Below are positions 8,582 to 18,039 of a stretch of DNA of 64,000 nt, piece after piece. Positions within the stretch are counted from its first letter, which is position 1. Each line of letters opens with the position of its first letter. The stretch is taken from the NCBI RefSeq assembly GCF_000517105.1, contig NZ_KI912148.1:1296518-1360517 (forward strand), given 5' to 3'. Under the pieces are notes generated by a model. The model saw only the letters and a list, made by a program, of their open reading frames with translations. It searched no databases and was not told the origin of the DNA. The stretch is from Fischerella sp. PCC 9605. Its GTDB lineage: Bacteria > Cyanobacteriota > Cyanobacteriia > Cyanobacteriales > Nostocaceae. The translations under genes were made by a program, and so were the position numbers.

Positions 8582-9385
8582 CTAAGAACGACGAGTTTCT
8601 AAAAATTTAGAAGATGGCTCTAGTCTTAAAAATGCCGCAATTTCTAATTTCCCTGGTTTCATCTCCAATTTTAGAATTCGCATTTGTAATCCGTCACCTT
8701 CCAAATTACGTAGATCCAATTGCTGATTTATATCACTAAGTACAAAATTGATAAAATCAGGTGGAAATTCTACCCCATCTATTGACACTACTGGGTCAAT
8801 TAGTTGAACTTGTCTACCACCAACTATACCCAATCCAGCATTGACTTGGACTAACAGAGGTTTTTCCTGTCCTTGATTGTGTAATTCTACTTGGAAAAAA
8901 AACCGATTATTGGCTAAAAATTCTACTTTAGGATTGACTAACTTAGCAGCAACCGAAGATTGAGATTTAGAAGAACCCCCTTGATTAAACTTTCCCAAAC
9001 TATTGATAAATTCCGGTGACTGTAAAAGTTTGTTGATATCTTGCTCAGTTAAAACTAAACGCACTCCAGCCTGTAACGGTTGTTTTAATTTAGGTAATTT
9101 TTGCCTAATACTACTTGGGTCAAATTCAATTTCATCGGTTTCCAATTCTAAAACTGCAATGCGGAGATCTTGTTGTTTTAATTGCAAAGAACGTCCTGCT
9201 ATTTGTACTTTTTCTACCTTACCTTGCAGCAATTGATGGCTAGGAACATTGTCAACTCGCACTTGTAGTTGTTCTACTCCAGCAAACTGTGAACGGATGG
9301 CATTTTCAGCAGTCTGATCGATTACTAGTCCGACAGGGACAACTAAACCCAGCAAGCCAGATATGAGGATTGTTAGAAATTCCAT
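8582..9385 (-). CDS. DUF2993 (LmeA-like phospholipid-binding) protein
   Basis: 267 aa with a signal-like hydrophobic N-terminus (FLTILISGLLGLVVPVGLV) and a DUF2993 body: QLQVRVDNVPSHQLLQGKV, LELETDEIEFDPS, VRLVLTEQDINKLL and DVVSIDG-type segments. The family includes mycobacterial LmeA, a periplasmic phospholipid-binding protein; a lipid-handling role in the cyanobacterial envelope is inferred. A second, diverged paralogue is at 14054-14770. Confidence 0.82.
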   Translation of the reverse strand: MEFLTILISGLLGLVVPVGLVIDQTAENAIRSQFAGVEQLQVRVDNVPSHQLLQGKVEKVQIAGRSLQLKQQDLRIAVLELETDEIEFDPSSIRQKLPKLKQPLQAGVRLVLTEQDINKLLQSPEFINSLGKFNQGGSSKSQSSVAAKLVNPKVEFLANNRFFFQVELHNQGQEKPLLVQVNAGLGIVGGRQVQLIDPVVSIDGVEFPPDFINFVLSDINQQLDLRNLEGDGLQMRILKLEMKPGKLEIAAFLRLEPSSKFLETRRS

Positions 9386-9414
9386 TTTAAATAGAAGTTA
9401 GGAGGAAGAAGGCA

Positions 9415-9520
9415 TGGGAATAGGTACAGGGGACAGGGGACAGGGGATAGGGGACTGGGTTATTCCCAATACCCGATCCCCAATCCCCGATCCCCTATCC
9501 TCTATTCCCCATTCCCTGTT
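9415..9520. repeat. GGGGACA / CCCAATCCCCGATCC inverted short repeats
   Basis: A purine-rich run (GGGGACAGGGGACAGGGG) is followed after about 25 nt by a complementary pyrimidine-rich run (CCCCAATCCCCGATCCCC). They can form a long imperfect hairpin directly downstream of proS and reach into its last codons. Confidence 0.75.
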
Positions 9521-11325
9521 GCTTGAGAGATCCACCCTTTAAGAGTAGATACAACTTCAGTAATCGGAATTTCCTGAGTATTACGGCTTTGCCGTTCAAC
9601 TACTTCGATTTTGCCATTAGCGATCGCTCGTCCGGTGACAATTCTGTAGGGTATGCCGATCAAATCTGCATCTTTGAATTTTACTCCTGCCCGTTCGTTG
9701 CGGTCATCAAGTAGGGTTTCAATTCCGGCTTGGTTGAGTTCTGTATAAAGTTTTTCAGCGATTTCCACTTGTTGAGCGTCGTTAATGTTAGGAATCGTCA
9801 CAATGGCGTGATAGGGTGCGATCGCCACAGGCCAAATAATCCCATCTTTATCGTAGGATTGCTCTACCGCTGCTTGTGCCAGTCGCGAAACTCCCACACC
9901 ATAACAACCCATGATTAAAGGTTTTTCTTCACCTTGTTCGTTGGTGTAAGTTGCTCCCATCGCTTGGGAATACTTCGTACCTAACTGGAAGATATGACCT
10001 ACTTCAATTCCACGAGCACTTTTTAAAGTTTGTTCTGGGTTATGCATGGCGCGATCGCCTGGTCTCGCTTTGCGTATATCCACTGTTAACTTTGGTAAGC
10101 TAAATTGCTCCTCCCAATTGGCACCAACTACGTGATAGCCAGATTCATTCGCACCCGTCACAAAGTTTTTTAAATCAACTGCGGTTTTATCTACCAAGCG
10201 CAAAAACTTCGGATGGAATTGGTTTTCTCCCTGCTGGCGTTGAATGTAATCATCTGCAATATCAGGCGCAATGTAACCCAAAGGTAAAGATTTAGCTGTC
10301 CATTTTTTCTGTGCATCTGCATCTGGCACTGCTAACTTGAGAATCGTCTTCGCACCATATTGTGAAGCTAGTTTTGTCAATTCATTTTGCAACTTGATTT
10401 CGTTAACTTCCTGATCGCCTCGAATACTTACCAGTACCAGTACTGTCATGCCGTTATCATAAACTGCCTCGTAGAGGACGTTTTTCACAACTTGGGTGGG
10501 GGAACATTTCAAGAAATCACAGAGTTTTTCAATTGTCTCGGTTCCCGGAGTCTCTCGTTTTTCATAGGTTGTAAACGAGGAAGGTTCGGCATCAGCGGGT
10601 AAAGATACAGCTTTTTCCACATTGGCGGCGTATTGTCCATCTTCGGTGTAGAGAACTTCATCTTCACCAGCTTCCGCCAGTACCATAAATTCTGTCGAAC
10701 CAGAACCGCCGATTGCACCAGAATCAGCTTCGACAGCACGAAAAGCCAAACCAGAGCGCCGCAGCATATTGCTGTAGGCTTGGTACATATCCTGATAAGT
10801 TTTTTTCAGGCTTTCTTCATCGGCATTGAAAGAGTAGCCATCCTTCATAATGAATTCTCGTCCGCGCATCAAACCAAAGCGGGGACGAATTTCATCACGG
10901 AACTTGGTTTGAATTTGGTAGAGGTGCAACGGCAGTTGACGGTAAGAGCGAATCATATCACGAGCGATCGTGGTGATGACTTCCTCGTGAGTCGGCCCCA
11001 ATGCTAATTCTTGTTCGCGGCGATCGATGAGGGCAAACATTATACCCTCAGCTTTTGTATAAGTATCCCATCTGCCAGATTCGCGCCATAAATCCGCTGG
11101 CTGTAATTGAGGTAAGAGACATTCTTGGGCACCAGTGGCGTTCATTTCTTCCCGGACAATCTGGGAGACTTTTTGCAATACCCGCCACATCAGCGGGAGA
11201 TAAGCGTATATACCGCTACCGATGCGACGAATATAACCTGCACGGAGTAATAATTTATGGCTGGGAATTTCGGCATCGGCCGGATCGTCCCGAAGTGTGA
11301 CAAATAACATTTGTGACAGTCGCAT
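9502..11325 (-). CDS. proS: Prolyl-tRNA synthetase
   Basis: 607 aa class II aminoacyl-tRNA synthetase of the bacterial type. Motif 2 region [20 protein letters not shown] is intact; an INS/YbaK-like editing domain lies at about 230-400 ([20 protein letters not shown]) and the catalytic domain resumes with [20 protein letters not shown] and the ATP-site motif [16 protein letters not shown]-terminal anticodon-binding domain ends the protein. It charges tRNA-Pro with proline. The start ATG at 11325 gives the conserved N-terminus [19 protein letters not shown]. It is divergently arranged with the acyltransferase gene. Confidence 0.97.
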   Translation of the reverse strand: MRLSQMLFVTLRDDPADAEIPSHKLLLRAGYIRRIGSGIYAYLPLMWRVLQKVSQIVREEMNATGAQECLLPQLQPADLWRESGRWDTYTKAEGIMFALIDRREQELALGPTHEEVITTIARDMIRSYRQLPLHLYQIQTKFRDEIRPRFGLMRGREFIMKDGYSFNADEESLKKTYQDMYQAYSNMLRRSGLAFRAVEADSGAIGGSGSTEFMVLAEAGEDEVLYTEDGQYAANVEKAVSLPADAEPSSFTTYEKRETPGTETIEKLCDFLKCSPTQVVKNVLYEAVYDNGMTVLVLVSIRGDQEVNEIKLQNELTKLASQYGAKTILKLAVPDADAQKKWTAKSLPLGYIAPDIADDYIQRQQGENQFHPKFLRLVDKTAVDLKNFVTGANESGYHVVGANWEEQFSLPKLTVDIRKARPGDRAMHNPEQTLKSARGIEVGHIFQLGTKYSQAMGATYTNEQGEEKPLIMGCYGVGVSRLAQAAVEQSYDKDGIIWPVAIAPYHAIVTIPNINDAQQVEIAEKLYTELNQAGIETLLDDRNERAGVKFKDADLIGIPYRIVTGRAIANGKIEVVERQSRNTQEIPITEVVSTLKGWISQATGNGE

Positions 11326-11407
11326 CGTTCGTCCCTTTTTCAGTGTTGCTAATCTCTAACTTAGTTAAAGTCTAAATATTCACTCGCCACTTCTGGAGAA
11401 AATTACC

Positions 11408-12817
11408 TTGCCTGATTTGCTGAATCAAGCACAACCACCCCTGGAGTTTATCTCACCAAAGTTTAACCCCTTGGTTTTACAAGTCATTCAGCTAGGGCTA
11501 CCCAGCTGGTTACATTGGAAAGCAGCGATTAGCCAAATTGAAGCAGACAACGTAGACATTTTGGTAGATCTCTATCGTCAGTTTCAAGAGGGAAAAATTC
11601 GTTTTTTGATCGCATTTCGCCATCCTCAAGCTACAGATCCGCTTTGCTTGGGCTACTTGCTTTCTCAACTCGTGCCAAGAGTAGCACGGCAGCAGGGAGT
11701 ATCGCTACAGCGTCCAATTCATGCCCATTTTATCTACGATCGCGGTATTCCTTTGTGGGCTGGTGCTTACGTTGGCTGGATCGCTTCTAATTTGGGTGCT
11801 ACACCAATCCAAAGGGGTAAGGCAGACTGGACGGGTTTGCGATCGGCGCGTGAGTTGTTTGCCAATGGACGCTTCCCGATGGCCGCAGCACCAGAAGGTG
11901 TCACTAACGGACTTTCGGAGATTGTTAACCCACTCGAACCTGGGATCGCCCAATTTGGCTTTTGGTGCGCTGAAGACTTGCACAAAGCTGGACGAGATGA
12001 ACAGGTTTTAATTTTACCAATCGGAATTCAATATAGTTACGTTGAATCTCCTTGGAGTGCGATCGCTAATTTGTTAAGTGAATTAGAAGCCGATAGTGGT
12101 TTACCAGTTGTAGAGACGCGCCATGGCGCGTCTCTACAAGAGTCCTTGTATCCTCGCTTATTGCGTTTGGCAGAACGCTTGCTATCCTTAATGGAACAGT
12201 TTTATACGCGGTTTTATCATCAAAAACTGCCAGTTGTAGAGACGCGAAATTTCGCGTCTCTACAAACCGAAGATGTGAATGAGATAATAGGTGCTCGTTT
12301 ACAGGTACTTTTGGATGTAGTTTTACAAGTAGCAGAGCAGTATTTTTACTTGCAACCTAAAGGAAATTTTAATGACCGCTGTCGCCGAGTAGAACAGGCA
12401 GGCTGGAATTATATTTTTAGAGAAGATTTTAAAGATATTAAAGCACTATCACTTTTAGAAAGAGCGTTAGGCGATCGCATTGCCGAAGAAGCAAATTTAC
12501 GGATGTGGCACATGCGGTTAGTAGAAAGTTTAGTTGCTGTCACAGGCAGTTACGTGCGTGAAAAACCTACTGCCGAAAGGTTTGCCGAAACAACTTTGTT
12601 GATATCGGATGTGGTAACTCGGATTAAAGGTGGCAACCCATTTCAGCGTCCACTATTGGGTAAGCAACGGGCGAAAATAATTGTAGGTGAACCGCTATCT
12701 GTTTCAGAACGTTATCCAGTTTATAAAGCGAGTCGTCATGGTGCTAGGCAAGCCGTTGCTGACTTGACGAAAGACTTGCAGCAGGCAATGGAAAGTTTAG
12801 TTGTGAAGGGAGGGTGA
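11408..12817 (+). CDS. PlsC-like 1-acyl-glycerol-3-phosphate acyltransferase family protein
   Basis: 469 aa from a TTG start; no ATG is available before the conserved region. The acyltransferase HX4D motif is FRHPQATDP (His72, Asp77) and the PEG motif is in MAAAPEGVTNG, as in PlsC-type acyltransferases that act on lysophosphatidate or related lipids at the membrane. The C-terminal half is an extension conserved in cyanobacterial relatives. Two 32-bp perfect palindromes are inserted in frame (12108-12139 and 12234-12265), each adding a VVETR..ASLQ peptide. The substrate is not determinable. Confidence 0.8.
   Translation: MPDLLNQAQPPLEFISPKFNPLVLQVIQLGLPSWLHWKAAISQIEADNVDILVDLYRQFQEGKIRFLIAFRHPQATDPLCLGYLLSQLVPRVARQQGVSLQRPIHAHFIYDRGIPLWAGAYVGWIASNLGATPIQRGKADWTGLRSARELFANGRFPMAAAPEGVTNGLSEIVNPLEPGIAQFGFWCAEDLHKAGRDEQVLILPIGIQYSYVESPWSAIANLLSELEADSGLPVVETRHGASLQESLYPRLLRLAERLLSLMEQFYTRFYHQKLPVVETRNFASLQTEDVNEIIGARLQVLLDVVLQVAEQYFYLQPKGNFNDRCRRVEQAGWNYIFREDFKDIKALSLLERALGDRIAEEANLRMWHMRLVESLVAVTGSYVREKPTAERFAETTLLISDVVTRIKGGNPFQRPLLGKQRAKIIVGEPLSVSERYPVYKASRHGARQAVADLTKDLQQAMESLVVKGG
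12108..12139. repeat. Perfect 32-bp palindrome inside a coding sequence (copy 1)
   Basis: TTGTAGAGACGCGCCA followed immediately by its exact reverse complement. It lies in frame inside the acyltransferase gene and encodes VVETRHGASLQ. Related copies occur at 12234, 54791, 54938 and 57575. Confidence 0.9.
12234..12265. repeat. Perfect 32-bp palindrome inside a coding sequence (copy 2)
   Basis: TTGTAGAGACGCGAAA followed by its exact reverse complement, 126 bp (42 codons) after copy 1 and in the same reading frame, encoding VVETRNFASLQ. Only the four central bases differ from copy 1. Both copies are preceded by CCAG. Confidence 0.9.
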
Positions 12818-12852
12818 GGCTGGCAATCGCGTTCCTTTTCACTTCATCAATC

Positions 12853-13437
12853 CTACTGCATCTTTTGGGGAAAAACCTTAGATAAATCCAGAACTAAATC
12901 AGGAAAACAAGGTAAATTAACTGATTCATTGGGCAGAAAAATTACCTTTTTGCGATAACCAAATTTACCTTGCAAATCTTGATAAGGTTCGCTGTAATAT
13001 TCTAGATAATTTGCTACTAAATTAAATATCCAGTAATCAGCAATACCTGCTTCTGCATAAAGTGGTAATTTAACCTCTTGGTCATATTTCAAAGAGAAAT
13101 CAGCTATCTCAATTAAAAGTAAAATATCAGATGGACAGGGATGAGCGCTGAGATAATCATCAGCGCGATTTTGGAGAATTGCTACATCGGGTTCAGGTTC
13201 GCTATCTGTGGATATAATCACAGGATCTTGACTTTGTAAAGTAGCACGAGTACTAAGCAGTATTGATAATTCTCTTATCAACCGTCTATTCAAAGTTGAA
13301 TGTGCTTTTCCTTTGGCTACCATGTAGATAATTTCTCCTTTAATTAGCTCAACTCGGTCATCTTCACTGAAGAATCCGAGTTCTGCTAAACGGTCGTATT
13401 CAGTTATAGTAAAGCGTTTGGCGGTGGTTATAGTCAT
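12853..13437 (-). CDS. Uma2 family (DUF820) endonuclease-like protein
   Basis: 194 aa PD-(D/E)xK-fold protein. The core reads EPEPDVAIL, then DILLLIEIADFSLKYDQEVK and YAEAGIADYWIFNLVANYLE, where the Asp, Glu-Ile and Lys positions match the nuclease fold. Uma2 proteins are hugely expanded in cyanobacteria and their biological substrates are unknown. It is convergent with the acyltransferase gene and preceded by repeat-poor DNA. A second Uma2 gene is at 39026. Confidence 0.88.
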   Translation of the reverse strand: MTITTAKRFTITEYDRLAELGFFSEDDRVELIKGEIIYMVAKGKAHSTLNRRLIRELSILLSTRATLQSQDPVIISTDSEPEPDVAILQNRADDYLSAHPCPSDILLLIEIADFSLKYDQEVKLPLYAEAGIADYWIFNLVANYLEYYSEPYQDLQGKFGYRKKVIFLPNESVNLPCFPDLVLDLSKVFPQKMQ

Positions 13438-13529
13438 AACATTTAAGGGAGTGTGGATATATTTGAATTTTAATATTTGACACCAAAAAGAGTGGTGTGG
13501 TAAGCAACCAAGACTGAGGTATACAGACG

Positions 13530-14036
13530 ATGGATATTTTCAAAATCACCGAACGCTCTTTTGCTATGGACGATGAGGTTTGGGCACATCACGCTAATCC
13601 TTGGAGCGTCTGGACGCGTTACACCACCCTACCTCTCATTATTATCGCTATCTGGTCTCGTGTCTGGCTTGGCTGGTGGTTTATTTTACCACTGGCTGCG
13701 GCGTTGCTTTGGACGTGGTATAATCCACGCATTTTCCCGAAGCCTGACACGACTAATAATTGGGCTTCTAAAGCTACCTTTGGCGAACGAGTTTGGCTAA
13801 ACCGCGACAAAGTTGCGATTCCCCAACATCACAAAGTTGTGCCACACGTTCTCACCATAGTGTCTATCATTGGTATGGTATTTGTAATTTGGGGTGTCGC
13901 GGTTCTGGCAATCTGGCCAACCCTATTTGGTACGGCGTTGGTCTATTTGGGCAAGCTTTGGTTTTGCGATCGCATGGTTTGGCTTTACGAAGATATGAAG
14001 GACGCCGATCCACAATATCAAAGTTGGCTGTACTAG
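13530..14036 (+). CDS. Small membrane protein, DUF6653-like
   Basis: 168 aa with an amphipathic N-terminus (FAMDDEVWAHHANPWSVWTR), two hydrophobic hairpin segments (about 34-62 and 109-145) and a polar tryptophan-rich C-terminus (VWLYEDMKDADPQYQSWLY). The layout fits a small uncharacterised integral membrane protein family seen in bacteria and archaea. No enzymatic motif is visible. It is convergent with the second DUF2993 gene (18 bp between stops). Confidence 0.6.
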   Translation: MDIFKITERSFAMDDEVWAHHANPWSVWTRYTTLPLIIIAIWSRVWLGWWFILPLAAALLWTWYNPRIFPKPDTTNNWASKATFGERVWLNRDKVAIPQHHKVVPHVLTIVSIIGMVFVIWGVAVLAIWPTLFGTALVYLGKLWFCDRMVWLYEDMKDADPQYQSWLY

Positions 14037-14053
14037 GAAAAACAAACTTTATC

Positions 14054-14770
14054 TTATGGGTTAACATTAATCCGCCCGTTACATACTAACTTCCCTGGAA
14101 TCAGGTTGAACTGTTGGATATCAACATCTGTTCCCAAATTTAGATAGTGTCCATTATTGCTTTCTAGCAGTATTCCCATATTGTTTTTAACTTCTATTTG
14201 TGCTAATTGTAACTCATGACTGCTCAGTAAGTTTAAGTCCGCGCAAATTTCTAGGAGAGTAGAACTACTTTGAGCGGATGATGAGGCGTAAAGTTTTACC
14301 TTACTGTTGTCAAGAATTATTTTTTGCCAAATAATTGACTTGGATTTTGCGCACTGTTCTGGTAAAAGTTTATCCAGTACATCATTTAGAGCTGTTGATA
14401 GTAGAGTAGATGAAATAGAGGCATTGAGATCCTCCTCCTCCACAATTAGTTCGCCAACTACTGGTACTGTTTCTAACAGTCGCAGTGGTTTACCCTTGAG
14501 TACTGAGCCAATATTAATGCGGATATTTTCTGCTACAAGTTGAATTTGCGTAAGATGGAGACCTTGATAAACAGCATGACTAGCGAAAATCGATACCAAA
14601 GGGATGCAACCAGACAAAAGCTGGCGATCGCTGGCTTTGATTTCTACTTCCAACTGAGATATTTGGCTGACTTGCGATCTCAACCATAACTTGAGTGCTT
14701 TCGTCAGCACATTTGTAATTATGCGAATTTTCTTGTTAGAATTCTGGGTCTCTAAATAATTTTGTGCCAT
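14054..14770 (-). CDS. DUF2993 family protein (second paralogue)
   Basis: 238 aa. No signal peptide is evident. The DUF2993 pattern is LEVEIKASDRQLLSGCIP, IRINIGSVLKGKPLRL, LIVEEEDLNASISSTLL and IPGKLVCNGRINVNP near the end. Relatives bind or shape lipids; here the lack of an N-terminal hydrophobic anchor differs from the paralogue at 8582. Its direction is divergent from the pseudouridine synthase gene. Confidence 0.78.
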   Translation of the reverse strand: MAQNYLETQNSNKKIRIITNVLTKALKLWLRSQVSQISQLEVEIKASDRQLLSGCIPLVSIFASHAVYQGLHLTQIQLVAENIRINIGSVLKGKPLRLLETVPVVGELIVEEEDLNASISSTLLSTALNDVLDKLLPEQCAKSKSIIWQKIILDNSKVKLYASSSAQSSSTLLEICADLNLLSSHELQLAQIEVKNNMGILLESNNGHYLNLGTDVDIQQFNLIPGKLVCNGRINVNP

Positions 14771-14930
14771 CTACCGACTCTATTTATTTATGAATATTAC
14801 TTACAAATCTACAAGCATTTAAACAAGTCTTAACTGTATCATTTGCGGCTATTAACTACAAACCGCAAAGGTACAATTGTGCGTACCTTTAATATGTTGC
14901 AATATTTACTGAAGAAGCAGTAATTCCCAC

Positions 14931-15686
14931 ATGGAGGAAAGATTACAAAAAGTTTTATCTCAATGGGGTGTAGCTTCCCGTCGTCAAGCCGAAGAAATGA
15001 TTAGGCGATCGCGTGTGCGAGTCAATGGCGACTTGGCCCATTTAGGTCAAAAAGTTGATCCCCAAAGAGACACAATTACAGTGGACGATAAGCGAGTGTC
15101 AGCTGTAGAACGTCCAGACTTAGTATATCTTTTACTACACAAAGGGGTAGGTATAGTCTCCACTTGCCACGATCCCCAAGGAAGAAAAACAGTTCTGGAT
15201 TTGTTACCAGCCCAATTGCGTTCTGGCCAAGGTATTCATCCTGTTGGTCGTTTGGATGCAGATTCTACAGGGGCATTAATACTTACCAACGATGGGGAAC
15301 TAACATACTGGCTTACCCATCCACGCCACAGTATCCCGAAGACATATCGTGTTTTGGTAGAAGGACATCCACCGGAATCTGTGCTACGCATGTGGCGTCA
15401 AGGTGTGCTTTTGGATGAAAAAAAAACACGCCCAGCACAAGTACAAATCATAGACAAGTTTGCTTCTGCCACTTGTTTAGAAATCATTTTAAAGGAGGGA
15501 AGAAATCGCCAGATTCGCCGTGTAGCCCAACAGTTGGGATACCCGGTACTGAAACTGCATCGTACCGCCATAGGTTCTATACAGCTACAAGCGCCTGGAG
15601 GAAGGTGCTTGCGTGAGGGTGAATATCGTCATCTAGAAGAGAGTGAAATTCGCTTTTTACAAAAACTTAAAGCAGATTCCCATTAA
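14931..15686 (+). CDS. 23S/16S rRNA pseudouridine synthase, RluB/RsuA family
   Basis: 251 aa. An S4 RNA-binding domain (about 1-55: RLQKVLSQWGVASRRQAEEM) precedes the catalytic domain with GRLDADSTGALILTNDG, where Asp109 is the catalytic aspartate, and the C-terminal LKEGRNRQIRRVAQQLGYPV motif. It isomerises uridine in rRNA. Which rRNA site is modified cannot be decided from the sequence. The RodZ-like gene follows 34 bp downstream. Confidence 0.93.
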   Translation: MEERLQKVLSQWGVASRRQAEEMIRRSRVRVNGDLAHLGQKVDPQRDTITVDDKRVSAVERPDLVYLLLHKGVGIVSTCHDPQGRKTVLDLLPAQLRSGQGIHPVGRLDADSTGALILTNDGELTYWLTHPRHSIPKTYRVLVEGHPPESVLRMWRQGVLLDEKKTRPAQVQIIDKFASATCLEIILKEGRNRQIRRVAQQLGYPVLKLHRTAIGSIQLQAPGGRCLREGEYRHLEESEIRFLQKLKADSH

Positions 15687-15720
15687 CGATTTCGCTGGAT
15701 TTGAGGAGTGTGAATAAGAT

Positions 15721-16512
15721 ATGAATTGGCTAAAAAGGAAAAACAAGCGCGAGTCAACATATTCATTAGAACAACAGCGAGCCGAAAAGTTAGCAACAAT
15801 GGGTGCACAACTTAGCTCCTCGCGTCAAGAAAAAGGTCTGTCATTAGAGGAAATGGTCGTATTGACCAGAATCCCCCGACGACTATTGCAGGCAATTGAA
15901 GGAGGTAATTTAGAAGAACTGCCAGAACCAGTCTACATTCAGGGTTTGATCCGGCAATTTGCCGACGCTTTGGGCTTTAATGGCGCTGAATTTGCGAGTA
16001 GCTTTCCCATTGGCAACAATCGAGTCATCCTCAAACCTAGTTGGAAGCACACCCGATTCGGTGAATTACGTCCAATTCATCTGTATTTACTCTATATATT
16101 TATAATTTTGTGTTCTGTTGGTGGCTTGTCTCAATTCTTGAATGCTAGCGCTTTGCAAACAGCAAACAATCATCAAAACCAGCCAAAACTAAATGAAGAG
16201 ACTGCTATTCAATCCCAAAAGTTTCAAACCGTCAGTGACACTGTTAGCAGCATAAAAAACAGTCAACAGGTGCAAATTGGTTTAACCTTGACGGAGAAAT
16301 CTTGGATTCAGGTAGTAGTTGATGGCAAAGTCGAGTATGAGGGCGAACTCCCAGAAGGAACTCATCGTATTTGGAAAGCTCAAGAGCAACTAACAGTAAG
16401 AACCGACAATGCTGGCGGTGTGCTGGTAAGTGTCAATCAAGAGAAAGCCAAGCAACTGGGAGAACCAGGAAAACAAAAAGAAGTAACGATCGCAGCTAAT
16501 ACTGGATTGTAG
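15721..16512 (+). CDS. RodZ-like helix-turn-helix membrane protein (DUF4115)
   Basis: 263 aa. HTH_25-type domain at about 28-85 (LSSSRQEKGLSLEEMVVLTR and YIQGLIRQFADALG), one transmembrane helix at about 117-140 (HLYLLYIFIILCSVGGLSQF), a Gln/Asn-rich linker, and a C-terminal DUF4115 domain (IGLTLTEKSWIQVVVDGKVE and EGELPEGTHRIWKAQEQLTV). This is the RodZ architecture, which links MreB to the envelope in rod-shaped bacteria. Length and layout are normal; direct evidence for an MreB link is absent here. Confidence 0.85.
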   Translation: MNWLKRKNKRESTYSLEQQRAEKLATMGAQLSSSRQEKGLSLEEMVVLTRIPRRLLQAIEGGNLEELPEPVYIQGLIRQFADALGFNGAEFASSFPIGNNRVILKPSWKHTRFGELRPIHLYLLYIFIILCSVGGLSQFLNASALQTANNHQNQPKLNEETAIQSQKFQTVSDTVSSIKNSQQVQIGLTLTEKSWIQVVVDGKVEYEGELPEGTHRIWKAQEQLTVRTDNAGGVLVSVNQEKAKQLGEPGKQKEVTIAANTGL

Positions 16513-16580
16513 TCAGTCATTGGTCATTGGTCATTGGTCATCAGCTTTTGACAAATGACAAATGACAAATTATTGATATG

Positions 16581-16609
16581 AAAAAGCTCCTGCTTTTACA
16601 CAGGAGCTT
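16581..16609 (-). terminator. Rho-independent terminator of psbD-psbC
   Basis: Read on the minus strand: AAGCTCCTG, an 8-nt loop, CAGGAGCTT, then TTT. A perfect 9-bp stem followed by a T run, 42 bp after the psbC stop codon. Confidence 0.85.
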
Positions 16610-16650
16610 GTTATCTATCCGATTATCAGTGATGAAAGAAACCTTGTAAC

Positions 16651-18039
16651 CTAGTCGAGGTCGTTCATGAACAACACTGGCTCAGTTTCACGGTCAATAC
16701 CTTTTTCAAAGCCAGCAGCAGCAGCACGAGCACGTCCTGCGTGCCACAAGTGACCAACTAGGAAGAAGAATGCTAAAACGAAGTGAGAAGTTGACAACCA
16801 AGCACGGGGGTTGACATAGTTGAAGGAGTTAGGCTCGGTGATCACACCACCCACGGAGTTGAGAGAACCGTTGGGAGCGTGGGTCATGTACTCAGATGCG
16901 CGACGAATTTGCCAAGGCTGAACGTCGTTCTTGATTTTGTCGAGATCCAGACCGTTGGGGCCGCGCAGAGGCTCTAACCAAGGGCCGCGGAAATCCCAGA
17001 AGCGCATGGTTTCACCACCGAAGATGATTTCACCAGAAGGTGAGCGCATCAGGTATTTACCTAAGCCCGTAGGACCTTGAGCGGATGCAACGTTAGCACC
17101 GAGTTTTTGGTCACGAACCAAGAAGATGAAAGACTGAGCTTGGGAAGCTTCGGCGTTGGTTGGGCCGTAAAATTCGCTGGGGTAAGCGGTGTTGTTGAAC
17201 CAAACAAAGCAAGAAGCAATGAAGCCCATCAGAGACAGCGCGCCCAAGCTGTAGGAGAGGTAAGCCTCACCAGACCAGATGAAAGCGCGACGTGCCCAAG
17301 CAAAAGGCTTGGTGAGAATGTGGAAAATACCACCAAAAATACAGATTAAGCCAACCCAGATGTGACCGCCGATGATGTCTTCCATGTTATCTACACCGAC
17401 GATCCAGCCGTCGCCACCGAAGGGAGATTTGAGTAGATAACCAAAGATGACCGCTGGATTCAATGTCGGGTTAGTAATGACGCGAACATCACCACCACCA
17501 GGTGCCCAGGTGTCATACACGCCACCGAAGAACATCGCCTTCAGCACCAACAAAAAGGCACCAACTCCCAATATGATCAGGTGGAAGCCGATGATGTTGG
17601 TCATCTTATTTTTGTCTCTCCAGTCATAGCCAAAGAAGGAAGAGTAATCTTCTAAGACTTCTGGACCGCGGATAGCATGATAGATTCCGCCAAAACCCAA
17701 GACGGCAGAGGAGATTAGATGCAGTACACCGACGACAAAGTAGGGATAGGTGTCTACAATTTCACCGCCAGGGCCGACTCCCCATCCGAGAGTTGCTAAG
17801 TGGGGTAGCAGGATAAAGCCTTGTTCGTATAAGGGCTTTTCGGGAACGAAGTGAGCGACCTCAAACAAGGTCATCGCTCCAGCCCAAAAGACGATCAAGC
17901 CAGCATGGGCTACGTGCGCGCCCAGCAATTTACCGGAGAGGTTGATGAGACGGGCGTTACCAGCCCACCAGGCAAACCCGGTGGAATCTTGGTCGCGTCC
18001 TGCTCCCATTACGCCAGGTCGATTAGAGAGCGTTACCAC
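16651..18039 (-). CDS. psbC: Photosystem II CP43 chlorophyll protein
   Basis: 462 aa from a GTG start ([20 protein letters not shown]). The start is decided by GAGGAGG at 18049-18055, 9 nt upstream, and by the family N-terminus; the longer frame to 18066 was rejected. CP43 is an inner antenna of photosystem II that also contributes a ligand to the oxygen-evolving cluster: the lumenal loop motif [20 protein letters not shown] with the conserved Glu and the nearby [20 protein letters not shown] are intact. Six TM helices with the chlorophyll-binding histidines are visible ([35 protein letters not shown]). It overlaps psbD by 17 bp, as in other psbDC operons. Confidence 0.97.
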   Translation of the reverse strand: MVTLSNRPGVMGAGRDQDSTGFAWWAGNARLINLSGKLLGAHVAHAGLIVFWAGAMTLFEVAHFVPEKPLYEQGFILLPHLATLGWGVGPGGEIVDTYPYFVVGVLHLISSAVLGFGGIYHAIRGPEVLEDYSSFFGYDWRDKNKMTNIIGFHLIILGVGAFLLVLKAMFFGGVYDTWAPGGGDVRVITNPTLNPAVIFGYLLKSPFGGDGWIVGVDNMEDIIGGHIWVGLICIFGGIFHILTKPFAWARRAFIWSGEAYLSYSLGALSLMGFIASCFVWFNNTAYPSEFYGPTNAEASQAQSFIFLVRDQKLGANVASAQGPTGLGKYLMRSPSGEIIFGGETMRFWDFRGPWLEPLRGPNGLDLDKIKNDVQPWQIRRASEYMTHAPNGSLNSVGGVITEPNSFNYVNPRAWLSTSHFVLAFFFLVGHLWHAGRARAAAAGFEKGIDRETEPVLFMNDLD

